A stretch of 64,000 bases of DNA, from the NCBI GenBank assembly GCA_002240395.1, contig CP016836.1, positions 3,534,001 through 3,598,000 on the forward strand, written 5' to 3'. The translations under genes and the position numbers were made by a program. Every line of letters starts with the position of its first letter. Within the stretch, counting starts at the first letter, position 1. Shown here in pieces: positions 52,840 to 61,420 of this stretch. A model generated the notes under the pieces. It worked only from the letters and a program-made list of their open reading frames with translations, did not search any database and was not told where the DNA came from. Source of the DNA: Xanthomonas citri pv. mangiferaeindicae. Its GTDB lineage: Bacteria > Pseudomonadota > Gammaproteobacteria > Xanthomonadales > Xanthomonadaceae.

Positions 52840-54630
52840 TCAGTAGACGCGTGCTTTGGGGGGCACGACTTCGACTTCGTCGTCGAGCGTGTACATATGC
52901 ACCGGACGGTAGTCGATCTTGGTGTTGCCGGCCTCGTCCGCCCAGCACAGCGTGTGCTTGTGCCAGTTCTCGTCGTCGCGGTCCGGGTAGTCCTCGTGGG
53001 CGTGCGCGCCGCGCGATTCCTTGCGGTTCTCGGCCGAGACGATCGTCACCAGCGCCTGACCCAGCAGGTTCTCCAGCTCCAGCGTCTCGATCAGGTCCGA
53101 GTTCCAGACCAGCGAGCGATCGCTGACCTTGACGTCGGCGAACGAGGCGTGGATCTCGCGGATCTTGTCCACGCCCTGCTTGAGCGTTTCGCTGGTGCGG
53201 AACACCGCCGCGTCGTTCTGCATCGTGCGCTGCATGCGGTCGCGGATCACCGCGGTCGCGGTGTCGCCCTTGGCATTGCGCAGCTTGTCCAGGCGCGCCA
53301 GCGACTTGTCGCAGGCGTCGGCCGGCAGCGGCTTGTGACGCGCATCGGGCTTGATCGTCTCCGCGCAGCGGTTGGCCACGGCGCGGCCGAACACCACCAG
53401 GTCGAGCAGCGAGTTCGAACCCAGGCGGTTGGCGCCGTGTACCGACACGCAGGCGGCTTCGCCGATCGCGTACAGGCCGGGCACGACCGCATCCGGGTTG
53501 CCGTCCTTCAACTGCACGACTTCGCCGTGGTAATTGGTCGGGATGCCGCCCATGTTGTAGTGCACGGTCGGGATGACCGGAATCGGCTGCTTCTCGACGT
53601 CGACGCCGGCGAAGATCCGCGCGCTCTCGGCGATGCCGGGCAGCTTCTTGTGGATATCGGCCGGATCCAGATGGGTCAGGTCAAGATGGATGTGGTCCTT
53701 GTGCTCGCCGACGCCGCGACCCTCGCGGATCTCCATCGTCATCGAACGGCTGACCACGTCGCGCGAAGCCAGATCCTTGGCATTGGGCGCGTAGCGCTCC
53801 ATGAAGCGCTCGCCGCTGGCGTTGCGCAGGATGCCGCCTTCGCCGCGGACGCCCTCGGTGATCAGACAACCCGCGCCGTAGATGCCGGTCGGGTGGAACT
53901 GCACGAACTCCATGTCCTGCAGGCCAAGACCGGCGCGCAGCGCCATGCCGCCGCCGTCGCCGGTGCAGGTGTGCGCCGAGGTCGCGGAGAAGTAGGCGCG
54001 GCCGTAGCCGCCGGTCGCCAGCACCACGCCCTGGGCGCGGAACAGGTGCAGCGTGCCCTCGGCCATGTCGAGTGCGAGCACGCCGCGGCAGGCGCCCTCC
54101 TCGTCCATGATCAGGTCGAGTGCGAAATACTCCACGAAGAAGCGCGCATCGTGCTTGAGCGACTGCTGGTAGAGCGTGTGCAGGATCGCGTGGCCGGTGC
54201 GGTCGGCGGCCGCGCACGTGCGCTGGGCGATGCCCTGGCCGTAGTGCGTGGTCATGCCGCCGAAGGGGCGCTGGTAGATCTTGCCTTCCTGGGTCCGCGA
54301 GAACGGCACGCCCTGGTGCTCGAGCTCGATGATCGCCGGGATCGCTTCACGGCACATGTACTGGATGGCGTCCTGGTCGCCCAGCCAGTCCGAGCCCTTG
54401 ATCGTGTCGTAGAAGTGGAAGCGCCAGTCGTCCTCGCCCATGTTGCCGAGCGCGGCCGAGATGCCGCCCTGGGCGGCGACGGTATGCGAGCGGGTCGGAA
54501 AGACCTTGGTCAGGCACGCGGTCTGCAGGCCCTTGTGGGCCAGGCCGAAGGTCGCGCGCAGGCCGGCGCCACCGGCGCCGACGACGATCATGTCGTACTT
54601 GTGTTCGGTAATCGGGTAAGCGGTCATCAC
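52840..54630 (-). CDS. sdhA: Succinate dehydrogenase flavoprotein subunit SdhA
   Basis: Flavoprotein of 596 residues oxidising succinate to fumarate. The dinucleotide-binding GAGGAGLRA is near residue 18; the covalent FAD His is in RSHTVAAQGG. Further: HQGVPFSRT-type substrate site, GGYGRAYF, the catalytic region HYNMGGIPTNYHGEV and the Arg in GANRLGSNSLLDLVVFG. SdhE and the SDHAF4-like protein encoded around it are its maturation factors. It follows sdhD after 4 bp. Confidence 0.98.
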   Translation of the reverse strand: MMTAYPITEHKYDMIVVGAGGAGLRATFGLAHKGLQTACLTKVFPTRSHTVAAQGGISAALGNMGEDDWRFHFYDTIKGSDWLGDQDAIQYMCREAIPAIIELEHQGVPFSRTQEGKIYQRPFGGMTTHYGQGIAQRTCAAADRTGHAILHTLYQQSLKHDARFFVEYFALDLIMDEEGACRGVLALDMAEGTLHLFRAQGVVLATGGYGRAYFSATSAHTCTGDGGGMALRAGLGLQDMEFVQFHPTGIYGAGCLITEGVRGEGGILRNASGERFMERYAPNAKDLASRDVVSRSMTMEIREGRGVGEHKDHIHLDLTHLDPADIHKKLPGIAESARIFAGVDVEKQPIPVIPTVHYNMGGIPTNYHGEVVQLKDGNPDAVVPGLYAIGEAACVSVHGANRLGSNSLLDLVVFGRAVANRCAETIKPDARHKPLPADACDKSLARLDKLRNAKGDTATAVIRDRMQRTMQNDAAVFRTSETLKQGVDKIREIHASFADVKVSDRSLVWNSDLIETLELENLLGQALVTIVSAENRKESRGAHAHEDYPDRDDENWHKHTLCWADEAGNTKIDYRPVHMYTLDDEVEVVPPKARVY

Positions 54631-54634
54631 GGAC

Positions 54635-55048
54635 TCAGGCAGTGAAGGCGATGCGGGCGATCGCGTACAGCGAGGCGATGGCGCCGAGCCCGCAGAGGAA
54701 GGTCACGAGCAGCTGGAGCGCCAGCTCGAAGGACCGCTTGTGCACATAGTCCTCGATCACGACCTGCAGGCCGAGCTTGGCGTGCCAGAACAGCGTGACC
54801 AGGAAGATCGAGAACAGGATCGCGTTCCACGGCCGGGCGATGATCGCGCGTGCGGTGTCCAGCTCCGCGCCGACCAGCGACAGCAGCGTCAGCACGAACC
54901 AGACGACAAGCGGCACCAGGATGATCGCGGTGACCCGCTGCTTCCAGAAGTGCGTCGTGCCCGACTTGCCCGAGCCCAGACCCTGGGCACGCTTGACCGG
55001 CGTGCGCAGCGGCACTGCGCGCGAGGTCTCTCCACCGCCGCCGCTCAT
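54635..55048 (-). CDS. sdhD: Succinate dehydrogenase membrane anchor subunit SdhD
   Basis: About 137 residues with three transmembrane segments. The heme/quinone-site residues are seen in FWHAKLGLQVVIEDY. The ATG overlaps the sdhC stop by 4 bp. The first ~25 residues are hydrophilic, as usual. Confidence 0.92.
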   Translation of the reverse strand: MSGGGGETSRAVPLRTPVKRAQGLGSGKSGTTHFWKQRVTAIILVPLVVWFVLTLLSLVGAELDTARAIIARPWNAILFSIFLVTLFWHAKLGLQVVIEDYVHKRSFELALQLLVTFLCGLGAIASLYAIARIAFTA

Positions 55049-55434
55049 GCCGCACCCCGCAGGCCGAAGAACCAGATGATGCCGGTGATCAGAAAGCCGA
55101 CCACGAACACTGCATAGCCCGAGGCATAGGCCTTGGGAATCTCGAAGCCCCAGCCCGCATCCCACAGCAGGTGGCGGATGCCGTTGAGCAGGTGGTAGAT
55201 CAGCGCCAGCGTGAAGCCGAACAGGAAGATCAGCCCCATCGGCGAGGCCCACTGCCGGGAAGCGAACTCGTAGGCTTCGCCGCCTGCGGCGATGGACATC
55301 AGCCACCACACCAGGGAAATACCGCCGACCGCCAAGGACACGCCGGTGATGCGGTGGAGGATGGACATGGTCGAGGTCATCTGCGGTCGATAGACCTGCA
55401 GATGCGGCGACAGAGGACGGTTGGGATGTGCCAT
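55045..55434 (-). CDS. sdhC: Succinate dehydrogenase cytochrome b556 subunit SdhC
   Basis: Three-helix subunit of 129 residues. Family marks: RPLSPHLQVYRPQ, SILHRITGVSL (quinone site) and YHLLNGIRHLLWD (heme His). GAGGAG precedes the ATG at 55434. First structural gene of the sdh operon. Confidence 0.95.
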   Translation of the reverse strand: MAHPNRPLSPHLQVYRPQMTSTMSILHRITGVSLAVGGISLVWWLMSIAAGGEAYEFASRQWASPMGLIFLFGFTLALIYHLLNGIRHLLWDAGWGFEIPKAYASGYAVFVVGFLITGIIWFFGLRGAA

Positions 55435-55519
55435 CGCTGGCTGGTCTCCTCGCTGGCGGCGTCGCGCCGCGTGGCTGGTGGTACACAGGGCCGCTCGCGC
55501 CGACGCGATGCGGCGGCGA

Positions 55520-55692
55520 TCAGAAATCGATGCAGCGGCCGTTCTTTTCCCAGTCGCCGTAACGGGTGGGATCGAGACCGTCACGGCCCCGATCTCGACC
55601 GCTGGCTCCGGCTCGGGTGCCGGAACAGGCGTGACCGCCGGTTCCGACCGCGGCGTTGCCGCGTCGTCGCCTATGATGTCCGGGGTGATCAT
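55520..55692 (-). pseudogene. SDHAF4-like (DUF1674) succinate dehydrogenase assembly factor, apparent one-base frameshift
   Basis: Starts at ATG 55692 (MITPDIIGDD...) and reads to PEPAVEIG, then leaves frame. The other frame continues GRDGLDPTRYGDWEKNGRCIDF to the TGA at 55520, the diagnostic C-terminus of SDHAF4/DUF1674. One added G at the run on plus-strand 55587-55590 joins them into 57 residues. SDHAF4 shields FAD-bound SdhA during complex II assembly. It is upstream of sdhC and would be the first gene of the operon. The gene is too short and broken to be found as one open frame. Confidence 0.82.
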
Positions 55693-55717
55693 TCGTTCAA
55701 TTTTAGTTCCCACACCC

Positions 55718-56605
55718 ATGGTAAACAAGCCACACCCCCTGCCCGACGCGGATTTCGCCCTTTCCGGCCTGCATGTGCTGCGGCTGTCGGGCCGCGATGC
55801 GCTCGCATTCGCGCAAGCCCAGTTCATGAACGACGTGTCCGCACTCGCTGACGGCCAGTGGCAATGGAGCGGTTGGCTGACGCCCAAGGGCCGCCTCGTC
55901 GCGCTGTTCGCGCTGCTGCGTCGTGACGCGCAAACGCTCGACCTGGTCCTGCACGACGCGGACCCAACCCTGTTCGCCGATGCGCTGAAACGATTCGTAT
56001 TCCGCAGCAAGGTCGCGATCGTGATGGCCGGCGCGCCCGTCACCGGCCGATTCGCCGCCCCGGTGGCCGCGCGCGGCGCCCAGGCCGCATTCGCTGGCCA
56101 GGCAGTGGAACTGGACCTGGGCGTACCGTCGCAACCGCGCACCTTGTGCCTGCAGCCGGACGCGCCGGATGCGGCCACGACGACCGCAGCCGATGCCGCG
56201 CCGCAGCCCAATGTCGAGGCCGATGCGCACTGGCGCGCGATCGACCTGGCGCACGGGCTGCCGCGACTGGCCGCCAGCGAGTTCGACCGCTGGACGCCGC
56301 AGCAACTCTCGCTCAACCGCCTGCAAGCCTACAGCGTCAAGAAAGGCTGCTACCCGGGCCAGGAGATCGTGGCGCGGACGCATTTCCTGGGCCAGAGCAA
56401 GCGCGGCCTGGTCGCGCTGCATGGTGCGTCGACGGCGCAGGCCGGGCAGGACGTCGCCGCCGACGGTGCGCCGGTGGGCCGGATCGTCGCAGTCTCAACG
56501 CAGGTCCAGCTTGCGGTGCTGCCGCTGGATCTGGGACCTGCGTCGCTGGCCATCGATACCCATCCAGTGACGGCCGTACCACTGTGCGACGGCCTGGCGC
56601 GCTGA
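55718..56605 (+). CDS. ygfZ: Folate-binding protein YgfZ (Fe-S cluster repair, IBA57/CAF17 family)
   Basis: Protein of 295 residues. The signature KKGCYPGQEIVART (K-x-x-K-G-C-Y-x-GQE with the essential Cys) is in the C-terminal half. The N-terminal part has the tetrahydrofolate-binding fold (LSGRDALAFAQAQFMNDV). YgfZ helps maintain Fe-S enzymes; a link with complex II nearby is plausible. Divergent from the SDHAF4-like gene over a 25-bp gap, so the promoters must overlap the coding starts. Upstream in-frame starts exist. Confidence 0.9.
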   Translation: MVNKPHPLPDADFALSGLHVLRLSGRDALAFAQAQFMNDVSALADGQWQWSGWLTPKGRLVALFALLRRDAQTLDLVLHDADPTLFADALKRFVFRSKVAIVMAGAPVTGRFAAPVAARGAQAAFAGQAVELDLGVPSQPRTLCLQPDAPDAATTTAADAAPQPNVEADAHWRAIDLAHGLPRLAASEFDRWTPQQLSLNRLQAYSVKKGCYPGQEIVARTHFLGQSKRGLVALHGASTAQAGQDVAADGAPVGRIVAVSTQVQLAVLPLDLGPASLAIDTHPVTAVPLCDGLAR

Positions 56606-57048
56606 GCGTCTGCCTGTCTTTTTAGCTTCTATCCGCTTACCAGCGCGACGCATTGAGACGAAGGACCCCGTCTTTTCCGTCCGAAGTCAGAGTCCATCGG
56701 TCTGAAGCAGCGGACTGGCGGCCGGTGGCCGCGTCAAGCGCGCCATGGGTGAGCCAGCTCTGCCTGCGCGGCATGCCGCGCAGGCATGCGAACGCCGCGC
56801 GTGCTTCGCGTGGCCGGACCGCGAGCGGTCCTGACCGAGGGAAGCGCGGCTTCCGGCTGACAGGCCGCTGCCTGTCCGAAGTGGGATTCCCATCTCGCAT
56901 ATCGGAGAAGCCTCCCCCCTTTTCATGCCATGTGCGACTGCTATGCTCGGCTGCTGACAGGGCGCGCAAGCGCTGGGGAATGTCGAGGCAGTCGCCGGAC
57001 CGGCTGCGGTCCGGTGGCAGGGGAACTGGAAAGCTCAAAGGGAATGTC
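56606..57048. other. Non-coding region between ygfZ and an OmpA lipoprotein gene
   Basis: About 440 bp. It holds the second copy of the dispersed repeat (56707-56881), a perfect 22-bp palindrome at 56763-56784 and a hairpin at 56816-56831. A minus-strand open frame (56687-56926) lies over the repeat with no support. Confidence 0.7.
56707..56881. repeat. Dispersed intergenic repeat, copy 2
   Basis: Matches the element at 26618-26740 in two blocks. Copy 2 carries an extra ~50 bp with palindromes in its middle. Its hairpin GGACCGC-GA-GCGGTCC (56816-56831) takes the place of the different hairpin in copy 1. Confidence 0.72.
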
Positions 57049-57552
57049 ATGAAGCGCACTATCTTGTCCGCGGCCTTCGCCGCGTCCGTCATTTCGCTCG
57101 CATTGGCGGCCTGCTCGTCCACACCCGACGTGCAGGCACCGGCACCGCAGCCGCCCGCACCATCGAGCGCCTTCATCGAAAAGCTCGATGCAGACGGCCT
57201 GTTCGCATTCGGCAAGGCCGGCATCCGCGACCTCAGCCCCGACGGCCGGGCCGCACTCGACGCGATCGCCGCCCGGCTCTCGGGCAGCGCGCACCAGTTG
57301 GACATCGTCCACGTCATCGGCCACAGCGACCGCATCGGCAATGCCAAGGGCAATCTGCGGCTGTCCAACCAGCGGGCCGAAGCGGTACGTGCGTATCTGA
57401 TCGAGCACGGCGTGCCGGCCGATCGGATCACGGCGGTGGGGCGCGGCGATGTGGAGCCGGTGGTCGAATGCCGCAGCGAGCGCGGCCAGGCCCTGATCGA
57501 TTGCCTGGCACCGAACCGCCGCGTCGAGGTCCGGGCCCGCTTCACCGACTGA
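57049..57552 (+). CDS. OmpA-family lipoprotein
   Basis: Protein of 167 residues. The signal ends in lipobox LALAAC (Cys near residue 22). A Pro/Ala-rich linker follows, then an OmpA C-terminal domain with IGHSDRIGNAKGN, LSNQRAEAVRAYL and NRRVEVRAR. It likely binds peptidoglycan from the outer membrane. AAAGGGA precedes the ATG. It ends in front of a strong terminator. Confidence 0.9.
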   Translation: MKRTILSAAFAASVISLALAACSSTPDVQAPAPQPPAPSSAFIEKLDADGLFAFGKAGIRDLSPDGRAALDAIAARLSGSAHQLDIVHVIGHSDRIGNAKGNLRLSNQRAEAVRAYLIEHGVPADRITAVGRGDVEPVVECRSERGQALIDCLAPNRRVEVRARFTD

Positions 57553-57576
57553 TCGGACGCCGCGTATCAGCCGAAC

Positions 57577-57604
57577 GGCCGGCGCGTTGCGCCGGCCTTT
57601 TTTG
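57577..57604. terminator. Intrinsic terminator
   Basis: GGCCGGCGC-GTT-GCGCCGGCC stem (57577-57597) followed by TTTTTT. It lies between the OmpA gene (+) and the converging E1 dehydrogenase gene (-). Confidence 0.92.
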
Positions 57605-57606
57605 GG

Positions 57607-59877
57607 TCAGGCCATCGCCGATGCGGCGGCGACGATGTCCGCCTCCGACGGAATCACCAAGAATGCGGCCCCGGCCAGTGGCGTGAACGTGTCGGCCCCG
57701 ACCACCCGGCGCAACGGCCGGTCGCCGAAGCCCGCTTCGGTGATCGCGGTCACGATGCCCTCGCCCACGCCGGCACTGCGCCGCCCCTCGTCGACCACCA
57801 GCACCCGGTCGCATTCGGCCACGTGACGGGCAATCGCTCCTTCGTTGAGCGGCAACAGCCAGCGCAGGTCGACCACGCGCACGCGCCAGCCGCGCTCGGC
57901 CTCGATCGTGCGCGCCGCACGCAGGCTCATCGGCACGCCATTGCCGAACGTCAGCACCAGCAGATCGGTCGCCTCGGGCGCGTATACCCGCTCTTCGCCG
58001 AACGCCATCGCCTGGTCGGGCGGCGGATACGCGGTCAACCAACCGCCGTCACCGGCCTCGTAGAGGTCCTTGGTCATGTACAGCGCGATCGGCTCGAGAA
58101 ACGCGCAGACCCGGCCGTCCACCTTCGCCAGCGCGGCCAGCGTGCGCAGCATCGTCGCCGCGTCGTCACCGCGCGACGGGCAGCCGACGACGAGTCCTGG
58201 AATGTCGCGCAGTGCGGTGATCGAGTTGTCGTTGTGGAAGTGACCGCCGAAGCCACGCTGATACCCCAGCGAGGCAATGCGCATGACCATCGGGTTGCGG
58301 TACTGGCCGTTGCTGAAGAACTGCAGGCTCGCCGCCTCGCCGCGGATCTGGTCGCCAGCGTTGTGGAAGTACGCCAGATATTGGATCTCGGGCAGCGGCA
58401 GCAGCCCCATATTGGCGTAGCCCTGCGCCAGCCCGAGCACGATCGTCTCGTCGAGCAGCGTGTTGAACACACGCCGTGGGCCGAAGGCTTTCTGCAGGCC
58501 CTTGGTGACGGTGTATACGCCGCCCTTTTGCGCCACGTCCTCGCCGAACAGCAGCGCTTCGGGATACTTGGCGAACAGGTCGTGCAATGCCTGGTTGATC
58601 TGGATCGCCAGGTGCCGCGGCGGCTGCGCCTCGGGCAGCTTGGCCTCGCCGCCGAACACACCCGGGCGCGCGGCGGCGTGCTCATACCGCGTGGCCTCGG
58701 CCTGGACCTGGGCCGGCGAATACGGGGCCAACGGCTGCATGACCTCGGCCAGAGTCTCCAGCCGCGGCCGGCTGTCGGCGTCGTGCGCGGCCGCGAAGCA
58801 GCGCGCGCGCGTGTCTTCGTACAGTGCCAGCAGCGCATCGGCGCTCATCAGGCCCGACTCGAGCGCGATCGCGGCCGAACGCAGCAAGGGATCGGTGGCC
58901 TCGACCGCGCACAGTTCCTCGAGCGAGCGCCACTCGATCTCGAAGTCGGTACCCGCGTGACCCATGATCCGGGTCGTGCGCAGGTGCAGGAAGGTCGGCC
59001 TGCGCGTGCGCCGGCAATGCGCCACCGCGCGCTCGACCTCGCCGTAGCCCGAGGCGAGATCCAGGCCGTCGGCGGCGAAGTAGTCCAGATCGGGGCGCTG
59101 GGCAAAGTTGCGCGCGATCCAGCCATCGGGGGTCTTGACCGAAATGCCGATACCGTTGTCCTCGCAGACGAACAGTACCGGCGCGGGAAGCTTCTGGTAG
59201 GCGGTCCAGGCGGCGGCGTTGAAAGCGGTCTGCGCGGTCGCGTGGTTGCTCGACGCATCGCCGAACGAGCACACGACGATGCTGTCGTCGGGCACCGGCA
59301 GCGCATGGCCGATGCGCCGTGCCTGCTCGATCGCGACCGCGGTGCCGAAGGCCTTGGGCAGGTGCGAGGCGATCGTCGAGGTCTGCGGCAGCACCCACAG
59401 CGGCTTGCTGCCCCAGACCTTGTGGCGGCCGCCGCTGGCGGGGTCTTCGCGGCTGGCCGCGAACGACAGCGCCGAGTCCATCACCGGATCCATGCCGGGC
59501 AGCTTGCGGAAGCGCTCGGCCATGAAGCCGCCGCTGCGGTAGTGCAAGAACGCCGGATCGGTATGCCGGGTCAGGCGCGCGACCATCGCATTGCCCTCGT
59601 GGCCACTGGACCCGATCGTATAGAAGACCTTGTTCTGCACGCGCAGCACGCGCGCCATCAGGTCCAGGTGCCGGCTGATCAGCTGCGATTGAAGCAGTTC
59701 GACAAACCCGCGTGCATTCAACGCACTGCCGGGCAGCACAGCGTCGGCATCGGCCGGACGTGCCTGCACCGGGCCGCGCCAGTCACGGACGAACTGCTGG
59801 AAGTTCGCGTCACAGATCTCGGCGCGGTTGAGGCCCTTCATGCGGGCGGGAATCGGGTTCGGGACGGTGGCGAACAT
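57607..59877 (-). CDS. Fused alpha/beta 2-oxo acid (branched-chain or pyruvate) dehydrogenase E1
   Basis: Protein of 756 residues. Residues ~1-380 are the E1-alpha part with the thiamin diphosphate site GDASSNHATAQ (near 205) and EDNGIGIS. Residues ~410-756 are the E1-beta part (LLFGEDVAQKGGVYTVTKGL, RVFNTLLDETIVLGLAQG, EIQYLAYFHNAGDQIRGEA, EGRRSAGVGEGI). Two-subunit E1 chains are fused end to end. It most resembles branched-chain/acetoin-type E1 fusions. No E2 or E3 genes are beside it, so the substrate is uncertain. ATG 59841 (MKGLNRAEI) is an alternative start. Confidence 0.88.
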   Translation of the reverse strand: MFATVPNPIPARMKGLNRAEICDANFQQFVRDWRGPVQARPADADAVLPGSALNARGFVELLQSQLISRHLDLMARVLRVQNKVFYTIGSSGHEGNAMVARLTRHTDPAFLHYRSGGFMAERFRKLPGMDPVMDSALSFAASREDPASGGRHKVWGSKPLWVLPQTSTIASHLPKAFGTAVAIEQARRIGHALPVPDDSIVVCSFGDASSNHATAQTAFNAAAWTAYQKLPAPVLFVCEDNGIGISVKTPDGWIARNFAQRPDLDYFAADGLDLASGYGEVERAVAHCRRTRRPTFLHLRTTRIMGHAGTDFEIEWRSLEELCAVEATDPLLRSAAIALESGLMSADALLALYEDTRARCFAAAHDADSRPRLETLAEVMQPLAPYSPAQVQAEATRYEHAAARPGVFGGEAKLPEAQPPRHLAIQINQALHDLFAKYPEALLFGEDVAQKGGVYTVTKGLQKAFGPRRVFNTLLDETIVLGLAQGYANMGLLPLPEIQYLAYFHNAGDQIRGEAASLQFFSNGQYRNPMVMRIASLGYQRGFGGHFHNDNSITALRDIPGLVVGCPSRGDDAATMLRTLAALAKVDGRVCAFLEPIALYMTKDLYEAGDGGWLTAYPPPDQAMAFGEERVYAPEATDLLVLTFGNGVPMSLRAARTIEAERGWRVRVVDLRWLLPLNEGAIARHVAECDRVLVVDEGRRSAGVGEGIVTAITEAGFGDRPLRRVVGADTFTPLAGAAFLVIPSEADIVAAASAMA

Positions 59878-59888
59878 GCGGTCGGGAC

Positions 59889-60533
59889 CTACTGGCGGGA
59901 TGCCGCGATCAGCGCGGCGTGTTCGGGCGCGGGCGCCGGCATGGCAACGAACCGCGGCGTCGCGCGCACGCGGGCCAGCCAGTCGCGCAGCGCCGGGTAC
60001 GGCGACAGGTCGAATCCCCCGTCGCCAGCCGCATCGGTGTAAGGAAACAGGGCGATATCGGCAATGCCATAGCGCGGGCCGGTGAACCAGGGATGCGCCG
60101 ACAGGTGTGTCTCCATCACCGCCAGGGCCTGCACGCCGCGTTCGTGCAGGCGCGGCAGTTCGGCGCGGCGCGGCGAATCGAGCGGCGTCCAGCCACAGAT
60201 GAAGCGAGCAACGGCGAGACAGGGTTCGTGGCTGTACTGCTCGAAGAACATCCACGACAGCGCCTGCGCCCGTTGCCAGGCATCGTCCGGCACGAACTCG
60301 GTGCCCACCGCCAGCCAGTGCAGAATCGCGTTCGACTCCACCAGCACGCGGCCGTCGTCGAGCTCGAGCATCGGTACCTTGCCGTTGGGATTCTTGGCGA
60401 GATAGTCCGGGGTGCGGGTCGCGCCGCGGCTACTGTCGGTTTCGATCCAGCGATACGGGCGGCCGAGCTGTTCGAGCAGCAGCCGCAGCTTGTGGCAATT
60501 GCCGGATGGCGAGTAGCCGTAAATCGCGGTCAT
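59889..60533 (-). CDS. Glutathione S-transferase family protein
   Basis: Protein of 214 residues. The N-terminal thioredoxin-like part has YSPSGNCHKLRLLLEQL, NPNGKVPMLELDDG and the VESNAILHWL (ESxA glutathione site). The C-terminal half is helical (GIADIALFPYTDAA). The ATG overlaps the GNAT stop by 4 bp. Substrate unknown. Confidence 0.9.
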   Translation of the reverse strand: MTAIYGYSPSGNCHKLRLLLEQLGRPYRWIETDSSRGATRTPDYLAKNPNGKVPMLELDDGRVLVESNAILHWLAVGTEFVPDDAWQRAQALSWMFFEQYSHEPCLAVARFICGWTPLDSPRRAELPRLHERGVQALAVMETHLSAHPWFTGPRYGIADIALFPYTDAAGDGGFDLSPYPALRDWLARVRATPRFVAMPAPAPEHAALIAASRQ

Positions 60534-61096
60534 GCAAAGCGCTTTCGGTGCTCGCGCCATTGCGCGCGCGTCTGGCCCCAGATCTCGATCGGGTGGTCCT
60601 CGAACGGCGCCGGGAGCCGGCCCGGCCCGTGGCAGACAGCGCCCAGCCGCCGAGCGACGTTCTGCGACGGCAGGTTCTCCGGATCGATGCAGTGGATGAT
60701 GTCGTCCCAGTGCAGTGCCTCGAATGCCCAGTCGATGGCGGCGACCGCTGCTTCCACGGCATAGCCCTGGCCCCAGGCATCGGGATGGAACGCGTAGCCG
60801 ATCTCGTTGCCCGGCCAGCCCTCCGGGCGCCAGGGCCCGAGTTGACCGAGCCAGCGCCCCCCTGCCCGCTCGACGACCGAGAACATGCCGAAGCCCTGCA
60901 GCAGCCAGGCGCCGGGCTGCTGCAGGAACTTGCGCCATGCGGCCGCGCGCGGCTGGCACCCGCCGATGTAGCGCGCCGCGGTCTCGTCGGCCAGCAGTTC
61001 GGCATACCGGTCGAAATCCTCGGCCTTGGGCAGGCGCAGGATCAGGCGTTCGGTTTCGAGGATCGGCGAGGCAGCAAAAGAAGGGATCGTCGACAT
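60530..61096 (-). CDS. GNAT-family N-acetyltransferase (RimJ/RimL-like)
   Basis: Protein of 188 residues: ETERLILRLPKAEDFDRYAELL start, then IGYAFHPDAWGQGYAVEAA (acetyl-CoA loop) and DPENLPSQNVARRLGA. The fold fits protein N-terminal alanine acetyltransferase relatives, but acceptor specificity is unknown. Co-directional with cupin and gcdH, 10 bp after the cupin. Confidence 0.9.
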   Translation of the reverse strand: MSTIPSFAASPILETERLILRLPKAEDFDRYAELLADETAARYIGGCQPRAAAWRKFLQQPGAWLLQGFGMFSVVERAGGRWLGQLGPWRPEGWPGNEIGYAFHPDAWGQGYAVEAAVAAIDWAFEALHWDDIIHCIDPENLPSQNVARRLGAVCHGPGRLPAPFEDHPIEIWGQTRAQWREHRKRFA

Positions 61097-61106
61097 GGTG
61101 CAGGTC

Positions 61107-61418
61107 TCAGAGACTGCCGGCCTTCTCGATCACGAGGATGCGGGCCTCGCCGATCGGATGGGCGACATGCGCGTCGCCCCTGCCGGCATGGAACAGGTCG
61201 CCGGCCTCCAGCACGACCGCGCGCTCGGCCTCGCCCTGGCGATAGCGCATCTCCACGCGGCCATCGAGTACGGCGAAGACTTCCTCGCCGTCATTGACGT
61301 GCCACTGGTAGGGACGATCGGTCCAGTGCAGGCGGACGGTGGCGCCCTCGATGGCGGCGACATCCAGCGCGCCCCACGCGCTGTCGGCGGTGAACTCGCG
61401 AGATCGAATCGTGCGCAT
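61107..61418 (-). CDS. Small cupin-domain protein
   Basis: Protein of 103 residues. The cupin core is seen in HVNDGEEVFAVLDGRVEMRY and EAGDLFHAGRGDAHVAHPIG. Not clearly an enzyme; metal-binding His/Glu are present (QWHVNDGEEVF, HAGRGDAHVAH). It begins 2 bp after the gcdH stop, and GNAT follows after 10 bp. Confidence 0.85.
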   Translation of the reverse strand: MRTIRSREFTADSAWGALDVAAIEGATVRLHWTDRPYQWHVNDGEEVFAVLDGRVEMRYRQGEAERAVVLEAGDLFHAGRGDAHVAHPIGEARILVIEKAGSL

Positions 61419-61420
61419 GG

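Noticed and set aside
57823..60042. A 739-residue plus-strand frame opposite the E1 dehydrogenase
   Set aside because: Antisense shadow without motifs.
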